Made by a program: the position numbers and the translations under genes | Shown here: one piece after another, positions 13,587 to 21,160 of the stretch | Layout: the number at the start of each line of letters is the position of its first letter | How positions within the stretch are numbered: the first letter of the stretch is position 1 | The notes under the pieces: model-generated | Seen by the model: the letters and a program-made list of their open reading frames with translations, nothing else | Told to the model about the DNA's origin: nothing | Databases searched by the model: none | Source of the DNA: Promethearchaeota archaeon | Lineage (GTDB): Archaea > Asgardarchaeota > Lokiarchaeia > Sigynarchaeales > SOKP01 | DNA: 25,489 bases | Direction: 5' to 3' | Assembly (NCBI GenBank): GCA_016839905.1 | Contig: JAEOTJ010000388.1 | Span: 1-25,489 of the forward strand

Positions 13587-15587
13587 ATGGAAACTACTAG
13601 ACATACTCTCATTTTAGAACCGATATCTAAGCGAATAAATGTTGTTGAGGGCTCAACAGTTTATGAATCAATCTTAGCAATAAATATACCTATTGGCGCA
13701 TTATGTGCTGGTAAAGGAACATGCGGAAAATGCATGATTCGCATTTTAGATCCTAATCCTAAAATTTCAGAACCATCAGATAAGGAAAAAAAATTTTTAA
13801 ACGAAGAAAAAATACAAGAAGGATATCGATTAGCATGTCAAACAAAAGTTTTAGGAGATTTGAGAGTTTTTTTAACTGACTCAATTAATCCAAAAGGATA
13901 TCAAATTTTAGTTGATGCTGATTTAAAATCTCTTAAAATACAAGAAATTGATAAAATCCAACCAATTATATCTTCAAAATTATGTAAAATTTCTCCTGCG
14001 GATTTAGAAAATCCTAGAAATGATTTCTCTGGTTTAATTGATGCGATTTTAGAAAAAAATAATGACTTTAAAATAGATAAAGACCACATTGGTTTTAATG
14101 TAGATGATACTTTATACAACATTTGTTTGAAATTACCAAATATTATGAGAAAGAACGATGGTATTGTTACCGTTCACTTTAGAAAGCACTCACTTGAAGA
14201 TTCATGGAAGCTTTATGATATTGATTCTGGAGACAAGGTAAATAAGATTTTTGGATTGGCTGTTGATATTGGTACTACTACGATTGTAGGATATTTAATT
14301 TATTCTTTATCAGGAGAAATAGCCGCGATATCTTCAATGTTAAATCCTCAAGTAGCCATTGGTGAAGATATTATTTCAAGGATTAATTATATAGTAAAAA
14401 ATGATGCAATTGATAGAGCTAAAGAATTGTTGATAAATGCAATCGACCACATACTTAAGGATTGTTGCGATAAAGCTAATATTCCTATTTCATGTGTTAA
14501 AGATATTTCTATAGTGGGTAATACTGGAATGCACCACATGTTTTTTGGAATAAATTCTGAATTCTTATCCCAATCACCTTACGTTCCAGTATTTAAAGAT
14601 CCAATCAACATAAGTGCGGGTATTTTAGGAATCAAATGTAATCCAAATGTAAATGTGTATTCTCCTCCTGTTATAGCCGGCTATGTAGGAACAGACACAA
14701 TTGGATGTATAATTTCGTCTAAAATCAATACTTATGATAAGTATACTTTATTAATTGATATTGGAACAAATGGTGAACTTGTTTTGGGAAATAAGGAAGG
14801 ATTAACTACGGGATCATGTGCAGCAGGTTCGGCATTGGAAGGAGCTCATATTTTATATGGGATGCGTGCTTCTGAAGGTGCAATAGAATCCGTTTTAATA
14901 GATAAAGAAACATTAGAACCTTCAATAGGAGTAATAGGTAGAATTTCACCTTTAGGATTGTGTGGTTCGGGACTCATTGACATTATAGCTGAAATGTTAA
15001 AATCAAATATCATTACTCGGGCTGGAGTATTTAATACTAAATCAGAAAAAGTAATAAATCACCGACGCATTATAAAAAAAGATGATGGGTACCATTATAT
15101 TTTATATAAATCAGAATGGGATGATGAGCATCTTCAAATATCCACTAAAGATAAAAATATTAATGAAATTACAATATCTAGGAATGATATCAATCAAATT
15201 CAATTAGCAAAAGGAGCTTTTTTGTCTGTGGCAAATTTATTACTTGAAATGGAGAATAAAACACAGGATGCTCTCGAACAAATTATTTTAGCAGGGGGTT
15301 TTGGAACTTATATCAATAAAGAAAATGCTGCTTTTATTGGTTTATTCCCTGAAGTTGATAAAGATAGCATTTTTCAAATAGGAAATGCTGCTGGAAAAGG
15401 AGCACAATTGTTTATAAATGATTTTGAACAGAGAAATCTCGCAAATACTATCGCTCATCAAATCGAATATCGAGAAATTGCAACATCACCTCGATTTCAA
15501 AAAGAATATGCTTTTTCTCTCTATTTTCCTTACTATGATCTCAATAAGTTCCCTCAAATAAGACAAGTATATGATGAAATAGCTTAA
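13587..15587 (+). CDS. RACo-type corrinoid-protein reductive activator ([2Fe-2S] ferredoxin + ASKHA ATPase, DUF4445)
   Basis: A 666-residue activator that uses ATP and a low-potential electron to reduce inactive Co(II) corrinoid to Co(I). Residues ~5-100 are a plant-type [2Fe-2S] ferredoxin with C40-x5-C46-x2-C49 and C84. A linker domain follows to ~220. The ASKHA domain shows AVDIGTTTIVGYLI (from 225), SIVGNTGMHHM, LLIDIGTNGELVLGN, AGSALEGAHILYGMRASEGAIE, GLCGSGLIDIIAEML and ILAGGFGTYINKENAAFIG. Length and domain order match RACo/RamA-like activators with ferredoxin N-termini. It follows the corrinoid protein, its expected substrate, but is separated by the 19-bp array. Everything needed for activity appears intact. 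Confidence 0.92.
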   Translation: METTRHTLILEPISKRINVVEGSTVYESILAINIPIGALCAGKGTCGKCMIRILDPNPKISEPSDKEKKFLNEEKIQEGYRLACQTKVLGDLRVFLTDSINPKGYQILVDADLKSLKIQEIDKIQPIISSKLCKISPADLENPRNDFSGLIDAILEKNNDFKIDKDHIGFNVDDTLYNICLKLPNIMRKNDGIVTVHFRKHSLEDSWKLYDIDSGDKVNKIFGLAVDIGTTTIVGYLIYSLSGEIAAISSMLNPQVAIGEDIISRINYIVKNDAIDRAKELLINAIDHILKDCCDKANIPISCVKDISIVGNTGMHHMFFGINSEFLSQSPYVPVFKDPINISAGILGIKCNPNVNVYSPPVIAGYVGTDTIGCIISSKINTYDKYTLLIDIGTNGELVLGNKEGLTTGSCAAGSALEGAHILYGMRASEGAIESVLIDKETLEPSIGVIGRISPLGLCGSGLIDIIAEMLKSNIITRAGVFNTKSEKVINHRRIIKKDDGYHYILYKSEWDDEHLQISTKDKNINEITISRNDINQIQLAKGAFLSVANLLLEMENKTQDALEQIILAGGFGTYINKENAAFIGLFPEVDKDSIFQIGNAAGKGAQLFINDFEQRNLANTIAHQIEYREIATSPRFQKEYAFSLYFPYYDLNKFPQIRQVYDEIA

Positions 15588-15649
15588 ATAGAAAATTTTA
15601 AAAACTATTCTATTATTTTGTATTATAAAAAACAATTAAGTAAATCATT

Positions 15650-17473
15650 TTGAAAACTGGAAAAGGGAGAATTTCAAAAAAAAAATCAGGAAACCGCGGA
15701 TATGATAGTTATTGGATATACATCCCAAGTAAGATTTCAAAAGATATCAATTTTCCTTTTAGAGATAAAGAAGAAGTCATAATAGAATTAAAAGGAGAAC
15801 GTTTAGAAATTCGAAAGAGATATACTCTTAGTGAATTAACAAAAAAATATGGTATTGAGGATGCTACAGTTCCGAAAATTATCGAGAGTAAAGCATTAAT
15901 TAATAAAGATAAGCCATTTATTTACTATAGGAATGACATTTATACATATCAAGAAGTAAATTCGATTTCTAATCAGATCGCTAATGGACTTATAAAAATA
16001 ATTAAAAGATTAAAATTAAAAAATCCAAATATTTCCTTAATATTTCCAAATTGTCCAGAAGTGTTATTTTTTTGGTTCGGTATAGCAAAAACCGGAAACG
16101 CATTTGTACCAATAAGTTATGATTTAAAAAAGGATATACTTGAATTCATGTTGAACAATAGCAATTCTGAGATTTTAATTATTGATTATGAATATTATGA
16201 GAATTTTGAAGAAATTTCCGAGAATTTAATAAAAATTAAGAAAGTGTTTATTCGAAATGCTCCAGATGATTTTGAATATAACGATAAGTGTGCTAATTTT
16301 AAAGAAATCTTTTCAGATAATTCAGAAAATCCAAATATTTTAATAAGCAGTCTACATCCCCTCGAAATTTCTTATACTTCAGGGACTACAGCAAAACCGA
16401 AGGGTGTTTTATATAGAAATTATTATTCCTTGTCAGGGATTAGCGTAGGAATACAGCTGGAAGGTATAGGATTAAACAAAGATATTAATAATTTTTATTG
16501 TTCATTGCCTTTATTTCAAGGATTTGAACGATATTTCTTAATAATACCAATTATGTTTTATAATGGATCCATTATAATTGCAGAAAAATTTGATATTTCA
16601 ACTTTTTGGAGCGATGTCGATAGGTATAATCCAGATGGTTTCTGTTATTATGCTGCTATTTTAAGAAAACTAGTAAATCACCCCCCATCAAATTCTGATA
16701 GAAAACACTCAATCAAATATGCATTTGGTGTTGGTGCTGAAAAAAAGATTTGGGAAACCTTCGAAAGAAGATTTGGTATTCAAATTATTGAAATGTGGGC
16801 TCTAGTTGAAGGCATAGGTTTTACGATCAATACGGTAGGTTCTAAAGGGGGAAAGTTAGGATCTGTTGGTTTACCGCCACGAGGAGTTGAAATTAAAATC
16901 GTTGATTTAGAAGGAAAAGAACTCCCCCCAGGAAGAGATAATATCGGTGAAATCTGTGCAAGAACAAGACTTCCTTTTGAACTTGAATATTATAACTTAC
17001 AAGAAGAAGCGAACACTAGAAAAGGAGTTAACAGATGGACATTTACAGGCGATTTTGGTTATAAAGATTTTAAGGGTTTTGTATATTACTTAGGAAGGAA
17101 ATCAGATATGATTCATAGAGGAAAAGAGATATTTTTTGCGATAGATATTGAAATAGTTGCAAATTCACATTCACTTATAATAGAGAGCGCGGTTTTTGAA
17201 GTTAATGCAAAAGATTCTTCTGAAAAGGAATTAAAAATATGTGCTGTAGTTCAAGATGGTGCGTCAATCACTCCTAAAGAGTTTTATAGTTTTTTAAAGA
17301 AAAATTTGGCATATTTTATGGTTCCAAGATTTATAGAATTTAAGCAAGAATTACCTAAAAATCCAAACGAATTAATTAAAAAATTTATTCTTAAAAATGA
17401 TTGGGAATCGGGAAAATCATTAAATAACACTTACGATACAAAAGTTCATACAGAAAACAAAATAAAAAAATAG
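15650..17473 (+). CDS. AbrB-like domain fused to an acyl-CoA-ligase (FATP/CaiC-like) fold lacking the catalytic lysine
   Basis: A 607-residue fusion from a TTG start (no in-frame ATG fits the domain). Residues ~5-58 resemble a swapped-hairpin AbrB/SpoVT domain: YWIYIPSKISKDINFPF, then EEVIIELKGERLEIRK. Residues ~65-600 are an ANL ligase resembling FATP and CaiC. The ATP loop SYTSGTTAKPKGV is intact (S244-G252), TGDFG is intact (466-470) and GRKSDMIHRGKEIF matches the hinge region. Motif A5 (usual YGxTE) reads WALVE (383-387). In the C-terminal motif normally PKTPTGKILK, this protein reads PKNPNELIKK, so the adenylation lysine is L575. It may bind ATP or acyl-CoA as a sensor, or catalyse only the thioester half-reaction. 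It lies 62 bp after the activator, probably in the same unit, and ends two bases from the convergent 7TM gene. Confidence 0.8.
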   Translation: MKTGKGRISKKKSGNRGYDSYWIYIPSKISKDINFPFRDKEEVIIELKGERLEIRKRYTLSELTKKYGIEDATVPKIIESKALINKDKPFIYYRNDIYTYQEVNSISNQIANGLIKIIKRLKLKNPNISLIFPNCPEVLFFWFGIAKTGNAFVPISYDLKKDILEFMLNNSNSEILIIDYEYYENFEEISENLIKIKKVFIRNAPDDFEYNDKCANFKEIFSDNSENPNILISSLHPLEISYTSGTTAKPKGVLYRNYYSLSGISVGIQLEGIGLNKDINNFYCSLPLFQGFERYFLIIPIMFYNGSIIIAEKFDISTFWSDVDRYNPDGFCYYAAILRKLVNHPPSNSDRKHSIKYAFGVGAEKKIWETFERRFGIQIIEMWALVEGIGFTINTVGSKGGKLGSVGLPPRGVEIKIVDLEGKELPPGRDNIGEICARTRLPFELEYYNLQEEANTRKGVNRWTFTGDFGYKDFKGFVYYLGRKSDMIHRGKEIFFAIDIEIVANSHSLIIESAVFEVNAKDSSEKELKICAVVQDGASITPKEFYSFLKKNLAYFMVPRFIEFKQELPKNPNELIKKFILKNDWESGKSLNNTYDTKVHTENKIKK

Positions 17474-17475
17474 AG

Positions 17476-18207
17476 TTATTTTTCTATTTGACGCCCTACA
17501 CCGTAATACAACAGGCAGCCTCCAGTTATCGCGAAAATTATCCCTATAATGCCCATTACAATTCTGATTTCTTTGATATTCAATAAATTAGAAGTGAGTA
17601 CTCCGTACATAAAGGTAATAATTAAGAATAATCCAACTATGAAATACTTCCACTTTTTCTTTAATTGCTCATCTTCAAATTTTTTGTATATCTTTATGGA
17701 GAAATAAATACTAGGCCCTATTGCAAATAGAGACATCACCCCTATAACATAAATATAAAAAGGTAGGCTCCAATCGGGGGAAGATTGAGAAGTCTCCATA
17801 TTAATTCCCCAAATTGGATCATTCACAGGGAAAAAAATCATACAAAATAAGGCCACGCCATAAATTAGCAGGATTACCAACTGTTTACTAGTTGTAATCA
17901 CTTTCTCAGACTTTAACAAGATTAAATTAAAAATCATAAGAAATATCACTCCAAAATAAATGAAAAAATTAGTCAAGAAATTTAAAAAATAGACCACATT
18001 TTTATCTTGAATAGGACCATAAATGAAGTTGATAAATAATCCAATAGCGACTGATATATATAATCCAGAAAATATCAAGTTTAATCTTTTTGTATCCCTT
18101 TTAAGAGTTTTAATGGCTAAGAAAACAAAAACAGCAAAGACGATGCCTTGAGCAAGGTATATCGTTATAAATCTTATAGTATCCATTCCCAAAATTTCAA
18201 AAAGCAA
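17476..18207 (-). CDS. Seven-helix membrane protein (7TM sensor-like)
   Basis: A 243-residue protein with about seven hydrophobic segments and short loops, resembling the stand-alone 7TM regions found before histidine kinases (His_kinase_7TM type). The longest loop is extracytoplasmic, with NDPIWGINMETSQSSPDW at ~130-147. The last loop before helix 6 is basic (KKFEDEQLKKKWKYF). No kinase, GTPase or retinal-binding lysine motif is attached, so it could be a receptor working with a separate partner. The TTG at 18207 is used because a GGTG ribosome-binding site lies eight bases upstream; an internal ATG (residue 8) is possible. It is convergent with the AbrB-ligase gene. The neighbouring minus-strand gene upstream is a degenerate small GTPase; a functional link is speculative. 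Confidence 0.72.
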   Translation of the reverse strand: MLFEILGMDTIRFITIYLAQGIVFAVFVFLAIKTLKRDTKRLNLIFSGLYISVAIGLFINFIYGPIQDKNVVYFLNFLTNFFIYFGVIFLMIFNLILLKSEKVITTSKQLVILLIYGVALFCMIFFPVNDPIWGINMETSQSSPDWSLPFYIYVIGVMSLFAIGPSIYFSIKIYKKFEDEQLKKKWKYFIVGLFLIITFMYGVLTSNLLNIKEIRIVMGIIGIIFAITGGCLLYYGVGRQIEK

Positions 18208-18464
18208 AACTTCTACACCTATATAATTTATATCTCGTTTAATATATTATATTGATATTAATTACTATAGAATCATGATTTTTAAAACTAATTTTTCAAT
18301 TTTTTTTTTTTATAATTATTTCTTAAAATTTGAAATTCAATAACTTTACTTATTATTAATTAGAAATTGTTTTATATATAATGTTTGAGTCTAAAGTCTG
18401 TAAATAAATAAAAATAAAGAAGTTAAGATTCATTATCGAAATGATAAGAGAATAACTACAATCT

Positions 18465-19091
18465 TCATATGGCTTTTTTATCTATGGGCTTTTTCAAGAG
18501 TTCCTCTCCATAGATTTTTGCTTGCTCGAATATTTCTGGATTCGAATATTGAATTTTAAAAATAAAATCTTCTAAAATTTTATTAAAAACCTCTAGAAGA
18601 TCTTGAATTTCTTTTTTAACCTTGAAGCAATAAAGGGTTTTTAATTCTTTTGCTTTATTCACTAATTCAAGCTCATATTTCTGATATATAGGAGAAAAAT
18701 CTGTTTCAACTCCAGTAAGAATGGATATTCCATGAAAATAACTATTTCTGTAAAATTCTTCAATATTTTCCTTATTAAATTCTTTTATTGAATTATAATC
18801 ATGCATATTTATAGTAAAAATTAATACATCAAAGTTTTCAATTCCTTTAAAATTATGTAATGCTTGAGATAAATCTATTGCCGAGGATAATTTAATTTTT
18901 ATTGGAATTCCTTTAAAGATTATAAAAAATTCAATATATTCTGCGAAATCTTTATGATTTTTTATTAAGAAAGAATTATTATTCTCTCTCTTCTTTAAAA
19001 AATTTATAAAAATTTCCTTTCCTGAATTTAGGGAACCTATTAGTCCAATACGTAAGCTATATGTGATTTTTCTCAAAAGAAATCTTTCCAA
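18465..19091 (-). CDS. Degenerate Ras-like small GTPase (pseudo-GTPase)
   Basis: A 208-residue protein with the outline of a Ras-family fold but eroded motifs. The phosphate loop reads GLIGSLNSGKE (16-26): the glycine and lysine remain but the Mg-binding Ser/Thr after Lys25 is Glu26. The switch II position (usual DTAGQ) reads SSAID (69-73), without the Asp and Gly of DxxG. The G4 position (usual NKxD) reads TGVETD (126-131). Strand/helix spacing is kept (VLIFTINMHDYNSI; ISILTGVETD; LLEVFNKILEDF), and the last ~30 residues form a charged helix. Normal GTP hydrolysis is unlikely. The start is a TTG without an obvious ribosome-binding site. Because the frame is intact, this looks like a retained pseudo-enzyme rather than a dead gene. 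Confidence 0.62.
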   Translation of the reverse strand: MERFLLRKITYSLRIGLIGSLNSGKEIFINFLKKRENNNSFLIKNHKDFAEYIEFFIIFKGIPIKIKLSSAIDLSQALHNFKGIENFDVLIFTINMHDYNSIKEFNKENIEEFYRNSYFHGISILTGVETDFSPIYQKYELELVNKAKELKTLYCFKVKKEIQDLLEVFNKILEDFIFKIQYSNPEIFEQAKIYGEELLKKPIDKKAI

Positions 19092-19416
19092 AAATAATTG
19101 CTATTTAATTCAATTAAAAAAAAAAAATCTCTAATAATAAAGATTATTGTTATTTAGTTATAAAATATTTATAATTTAACCTTGCTATTCTTTAAATAAG
19201 TTTTATTATTAAGTCTCAAAAAAAAATATCTTTCTACTTTTTTTTACTATAAATAATTAGTCCATTTTTGATTAAATGATATAGTTGGATTATGATTCAA
19301 TTAAAACTGGTCTCTGATTATAGATATAAAAAAGAATTTAGAAATTTTTAAAAAGAAGGTAAATTAAAAATAATCATAAATAATAAAAAAAATTAAAAAT
19401 TAAAAGGTGAAATATT
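19092..19416. other. 325-bp AT-rich divergent intergenic region
   Basis: It separates the pseudo-GTPase from the plus-strand beta-rich gene and must hold both promoters. It is almost wholly A and T with several A- or T-runs. A TTTTTAAAAAG stretch near 19350 could be a TATA box for the plus-strand gene, and AAAAGGTGA at 19402-19410 is its ribosome-binding site. No gene is seen. Confidence 0.4.
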
Positions 19417-19905
19417 ATTCCCCAGCGTGTATATGTTAAGGGAAAGAAGACTCATGCCAAAGGCGAGTCATTCAAGCAAGATAATGTAGGCAAAGAGAAG
19501 GAACGTTTCCATTTAAGCATTGATCTCATGTCGCTTAAAACAATTAAGGATTACGACTCGTTGGGACGGGTAGGAGAGTTTTACTTGCGTGTGGATGGTG
19601 CCAAAACTTTAAAATCTAGATTTCCTCATAAAGGCGTAATTAAGCTTCAGAAAAATCAGACGTTTACTTCAAAGGCAGATATGAACATCTGGAGCGAATT
19701 CAAAACGATTAGGACAGGCAAACCCAAGGTTGCAAATCTAGAATTAATTCTAAGGGAACAAGATAAATTGAAAAAGGACGTGACAATAGCCAAGCAAGAT
19801 ATTGAGATTAAACTTCCATCAACAACTCAATATATAATTTTACAAGATAAAGACGAAAATACGAAGGCGAAACTTCGAGTTCAAGCTACAAAAACTAGAT
19901 ATTAA
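19417..19905 (+). CDS. Beta-rich C2-like protein with probable ATT start
   Basis: The first in-frame ATG is at 19528 (125 residues), but the frame is open back to the TGA at 19408-19410 and the upstream codons look like real protein: PQRVYVKGKKTHAKGESF. A strong Shine-Dalgarno-like AAAAGGTGA at 19402-19410 ends six bases before an ATT at 19417, and no ATG, GTG or TTG lies in frame between, so translation very likely starts at ATT (162 residues). The protein is alternating-strand and charged, with GEFYLRVDG, FPHKGVIKL and LILREQDKLKKD; it could be a C2-like beta-sandwich, but this is inference. Coding composition is richer in G/C and AAG/GAG codons than its neighbours, as in highly expressed or transferred genes. 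A 16-T terminator follows directly. Confidence 0.6.
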   Translation: MPQRVYVKGKKTHAKGESFKQDNVGKEKERFHLSIDLMSLKTIKDYDSLGRVGEFYLRVDGAKTLKSRFPHKGVIKLQKNQTFTSKADMNIWSEFKTIRTGKPKVANLELILREQDKLKKDVTIAKQDIEIKLPSTTQYIILQDKDENTKAKLRVQATKTRY

Positions 19906-19906
19906 A

Positions 19907-19922
19907 TTTTTTTTTTTTTTTT
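19907..19922 (+). terminator. Poly-T terminator (16 T)
   Basis: A run of 16 T starts two bases after the stop codon of the beta-rich gene. This is the longest T-run noticed in the window, and it isolates that gene from the minus-strand operon beyond it. Confidence 0.65.
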
Positions 19923-19960
19923 AAACCTTCCAATTAAGGAATTTTAAAGAAATTTACACA

Positions 19961-20236
19961 TTAATCTTTCTTTTCCTCGATTTTACCATCGCTAATCAAT
20001 GATTCAAGATTCATATTTTCAAGTAATTGAACCCCTATTTCAAAAAAAGTTTTAATTGAATTATAAAAAAGTTCTCCAATTGCATTATCTGCTTTAGAGC
20101 CCTTTCCTAACTCATCAAATATTTCTTTAATTTGCATGGGTTCATCATTTGAATTCTTTTCTTCAGTCCTTTTTTTACTTGTATCTGAATTCTTCTCTTT
20201 AGAATCCTTATTATTGGACTGTTCATGTTCTTCCAT
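19961..20236 (-). CDS. Small acidic helical protein, last gene of the PlsC-like operon
   Basis: A 91-residue protein from the ATG at 20236. The first ~45 residues are disordered and charged (Asn/Asp/Lys/Glu/Ser-rich). The rest is amphipathic helix: MQIKEIFDELGKGSKADNAI, then FFEIGVQLLENMNLESL. A start at 20275 would overlap the acyltransferase-like gene by 32 bases and is less likely; the chosen start leaves a 7-bp gap, as in an operon. No family is recognised. With the 64-residue protein at the other end of this operon it brackets the PlsC-like gene, suggesting subunits or regulators of one complex. Confidence 0.55.
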   Translation of the reverse strand: MEEHEQSNNKDSKEKNSDTSKKRTEEKNSNDEPMQIKEIFDELGKGSKADNAIGELFYNSIKTFFEIGVQLLENMNLESLISDGKIEEKKD

Positions 20237-20243
20237 TTTTTTT

Positions 20244-20948
20244 TTATTCACTTCTATTTTTAGGAAATTCTTCATTTTCTTCTGGTTTTTTAAGAAAATC
20301 TATGATGTTAATAATATCTTCAGCAAGTTCATATCTTTTATCTCGAAATTTTTCTCGATTTAATTTATGGTCCAATTTTATTGGAGTACCTACTCTAATA
20401 ATAAGTCCTTGAGTTGCAATAAAGTTAAATAATTTAATATCATCAGAAGAAATCGCTACAGGAATTAAATCAGCTTTTACCATTATGCCAAATTTTATGA
20501 TGGCTGCCATCGATTTAATTTGAACATCTCTTTCATATTTAGCTTGGGGGGTCATTGCAAGAAGATCACCGTCTTCATTCAATATCTTATAGGCTTTATC
20601 TATGGGTTCTTGGTCATCTTTACTTGTTGTGCTCCTAATCATTCCCATGGTTTTAAGGATTGGTCCAGCAATTTGATGTTTCATTAATTTTGGACTGAGT
20701 ACAAAATGAATCTTGCGCCCAGAAATTTGACTTATTATGAAAATGTCCCGTATGGTATCCTGACTAATAGTTGTTATTATTGCTTTCCCTCTCATTGGAA
20801 CATTTTCTTTTCCTTCAACCCTTAGATTAGTAAAAGCTTTTAAAGCCAAGCCTCCAATACCCTTTGCTGCTGAATAAAGTATATTACTCATTAATTCTTT
20901 TTTATTAAATTTTTGTAGCCCTTCGGGAGTTTCAGCTGTTTCTTCCAT
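20244..20948 (-). CDS. PlsC-fold acyltransferase-like protein with both catalytic motifs altered
   Basis: A 234-residue protein aligned with 1-acylglycerol-3-phosphate acyltransferases: an N-terminal amphipathic segment, NLRVEGKENVPMRGKAII, a motif-II-like GMIRSTTSK (102-110) and the late motif LIPVAIS (161-167). The catalytic HxxxxD, expected after the AIITT strand, reads Q63-DTIR-D68, with His replaced by Gln. The substrate motif FPEG reads TPQA (133-136), with Glu replaced by Gln. Both sites essential in the family are therefore lost while the surrounding fold is kept. Archaeal membranes use ether lipids, so a conventional PlsC role was already doubtful; a lipid-binding or structural role is more likely. 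A GTGAGGT ribosome-binding site precedes the ATG. It lies 17 bp after the 64-residue gene and 7 bp before the 91-residue gene. Confidence 0.75.
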   Translation of the reverse strand: MEETAETPEGLQKFNKKELMSNILYSAAKGIGGLALKAFTNLRVEGKENVPMRGKAIITTISQDTIRDIFIISQISGRKIHFVLSPKLMKHQIAGPILKTMGMIRSTTSKDDQEPIDKAYKILNEDGDLLAMTPQAKYERDVQIKSMAAIIKFGIMVKADLIPVAISSDDIKLFNFIATQGLIIRVGTPIKLDHKLNREKFRDKRYELAEDIINIIDFLKKPEENEEFPKNRSE

Positions 20949-20965
20949 AATTTTTTTACCTCACT

Positions 20966-21160
20966 TTATAGTTTATATATTATATTATTAACTTCTTCCA
21001 TTCTTTTTTCATAATATTCTTTAAGTTCTTTTTCAGAAACGAATGAAGGGATTACTTTTTCTGTAAAAAGATCAAAAAGTGTGGATAATTTTAATTTACT
21101 CTCGGCAGTTTCTAAAATCTCTTTCCCCAATGTCTGAAAATGTTTTAAAAAAACTTCCAT
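20966..21160 (-). CDS. Small helical protein, first gene of the PlsC-like operon
   Basis: A 64-residue, almost wholly helical protein (EVFLKHFQTLGKEILETAES; EKELKEYYEKRMEEVNNII) with a central KVIPSFVSE turn. A GGAGT ribosome-binding site lies ten bases before the ATG, and the stop is 17 bp from the PlsC-like gene, so it is probably a real translated gene. No membrane segment or known motif is seen. The amphipathic-helix pattern would suit a lipid-surface or partner-binding protein, like the 91-residue protein at the other end of the operon; this is inference. Confidence 0.6.
   Translation of the reverse strand: MEVFLKHFQTLGKEILETAESKLKLSTLFDLFTEKVIPSFVSEKELKEYYEKRMEEVNNIIYKL

Noticed and set aside
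11948..15587. Pyrrolysine (TAG) readthrough in the methyltransfer module
   Set aside because: All three genes are open without internal TAG and no MttB/MtmB-type methyltransferase is present.
18250..18260. Partial TTACTATAG match upstream of the 7TM gene
   Set aside because: Only nine of twelve palindrome bases match and the second half is absent; chance is likely in such AT-rich DNA.
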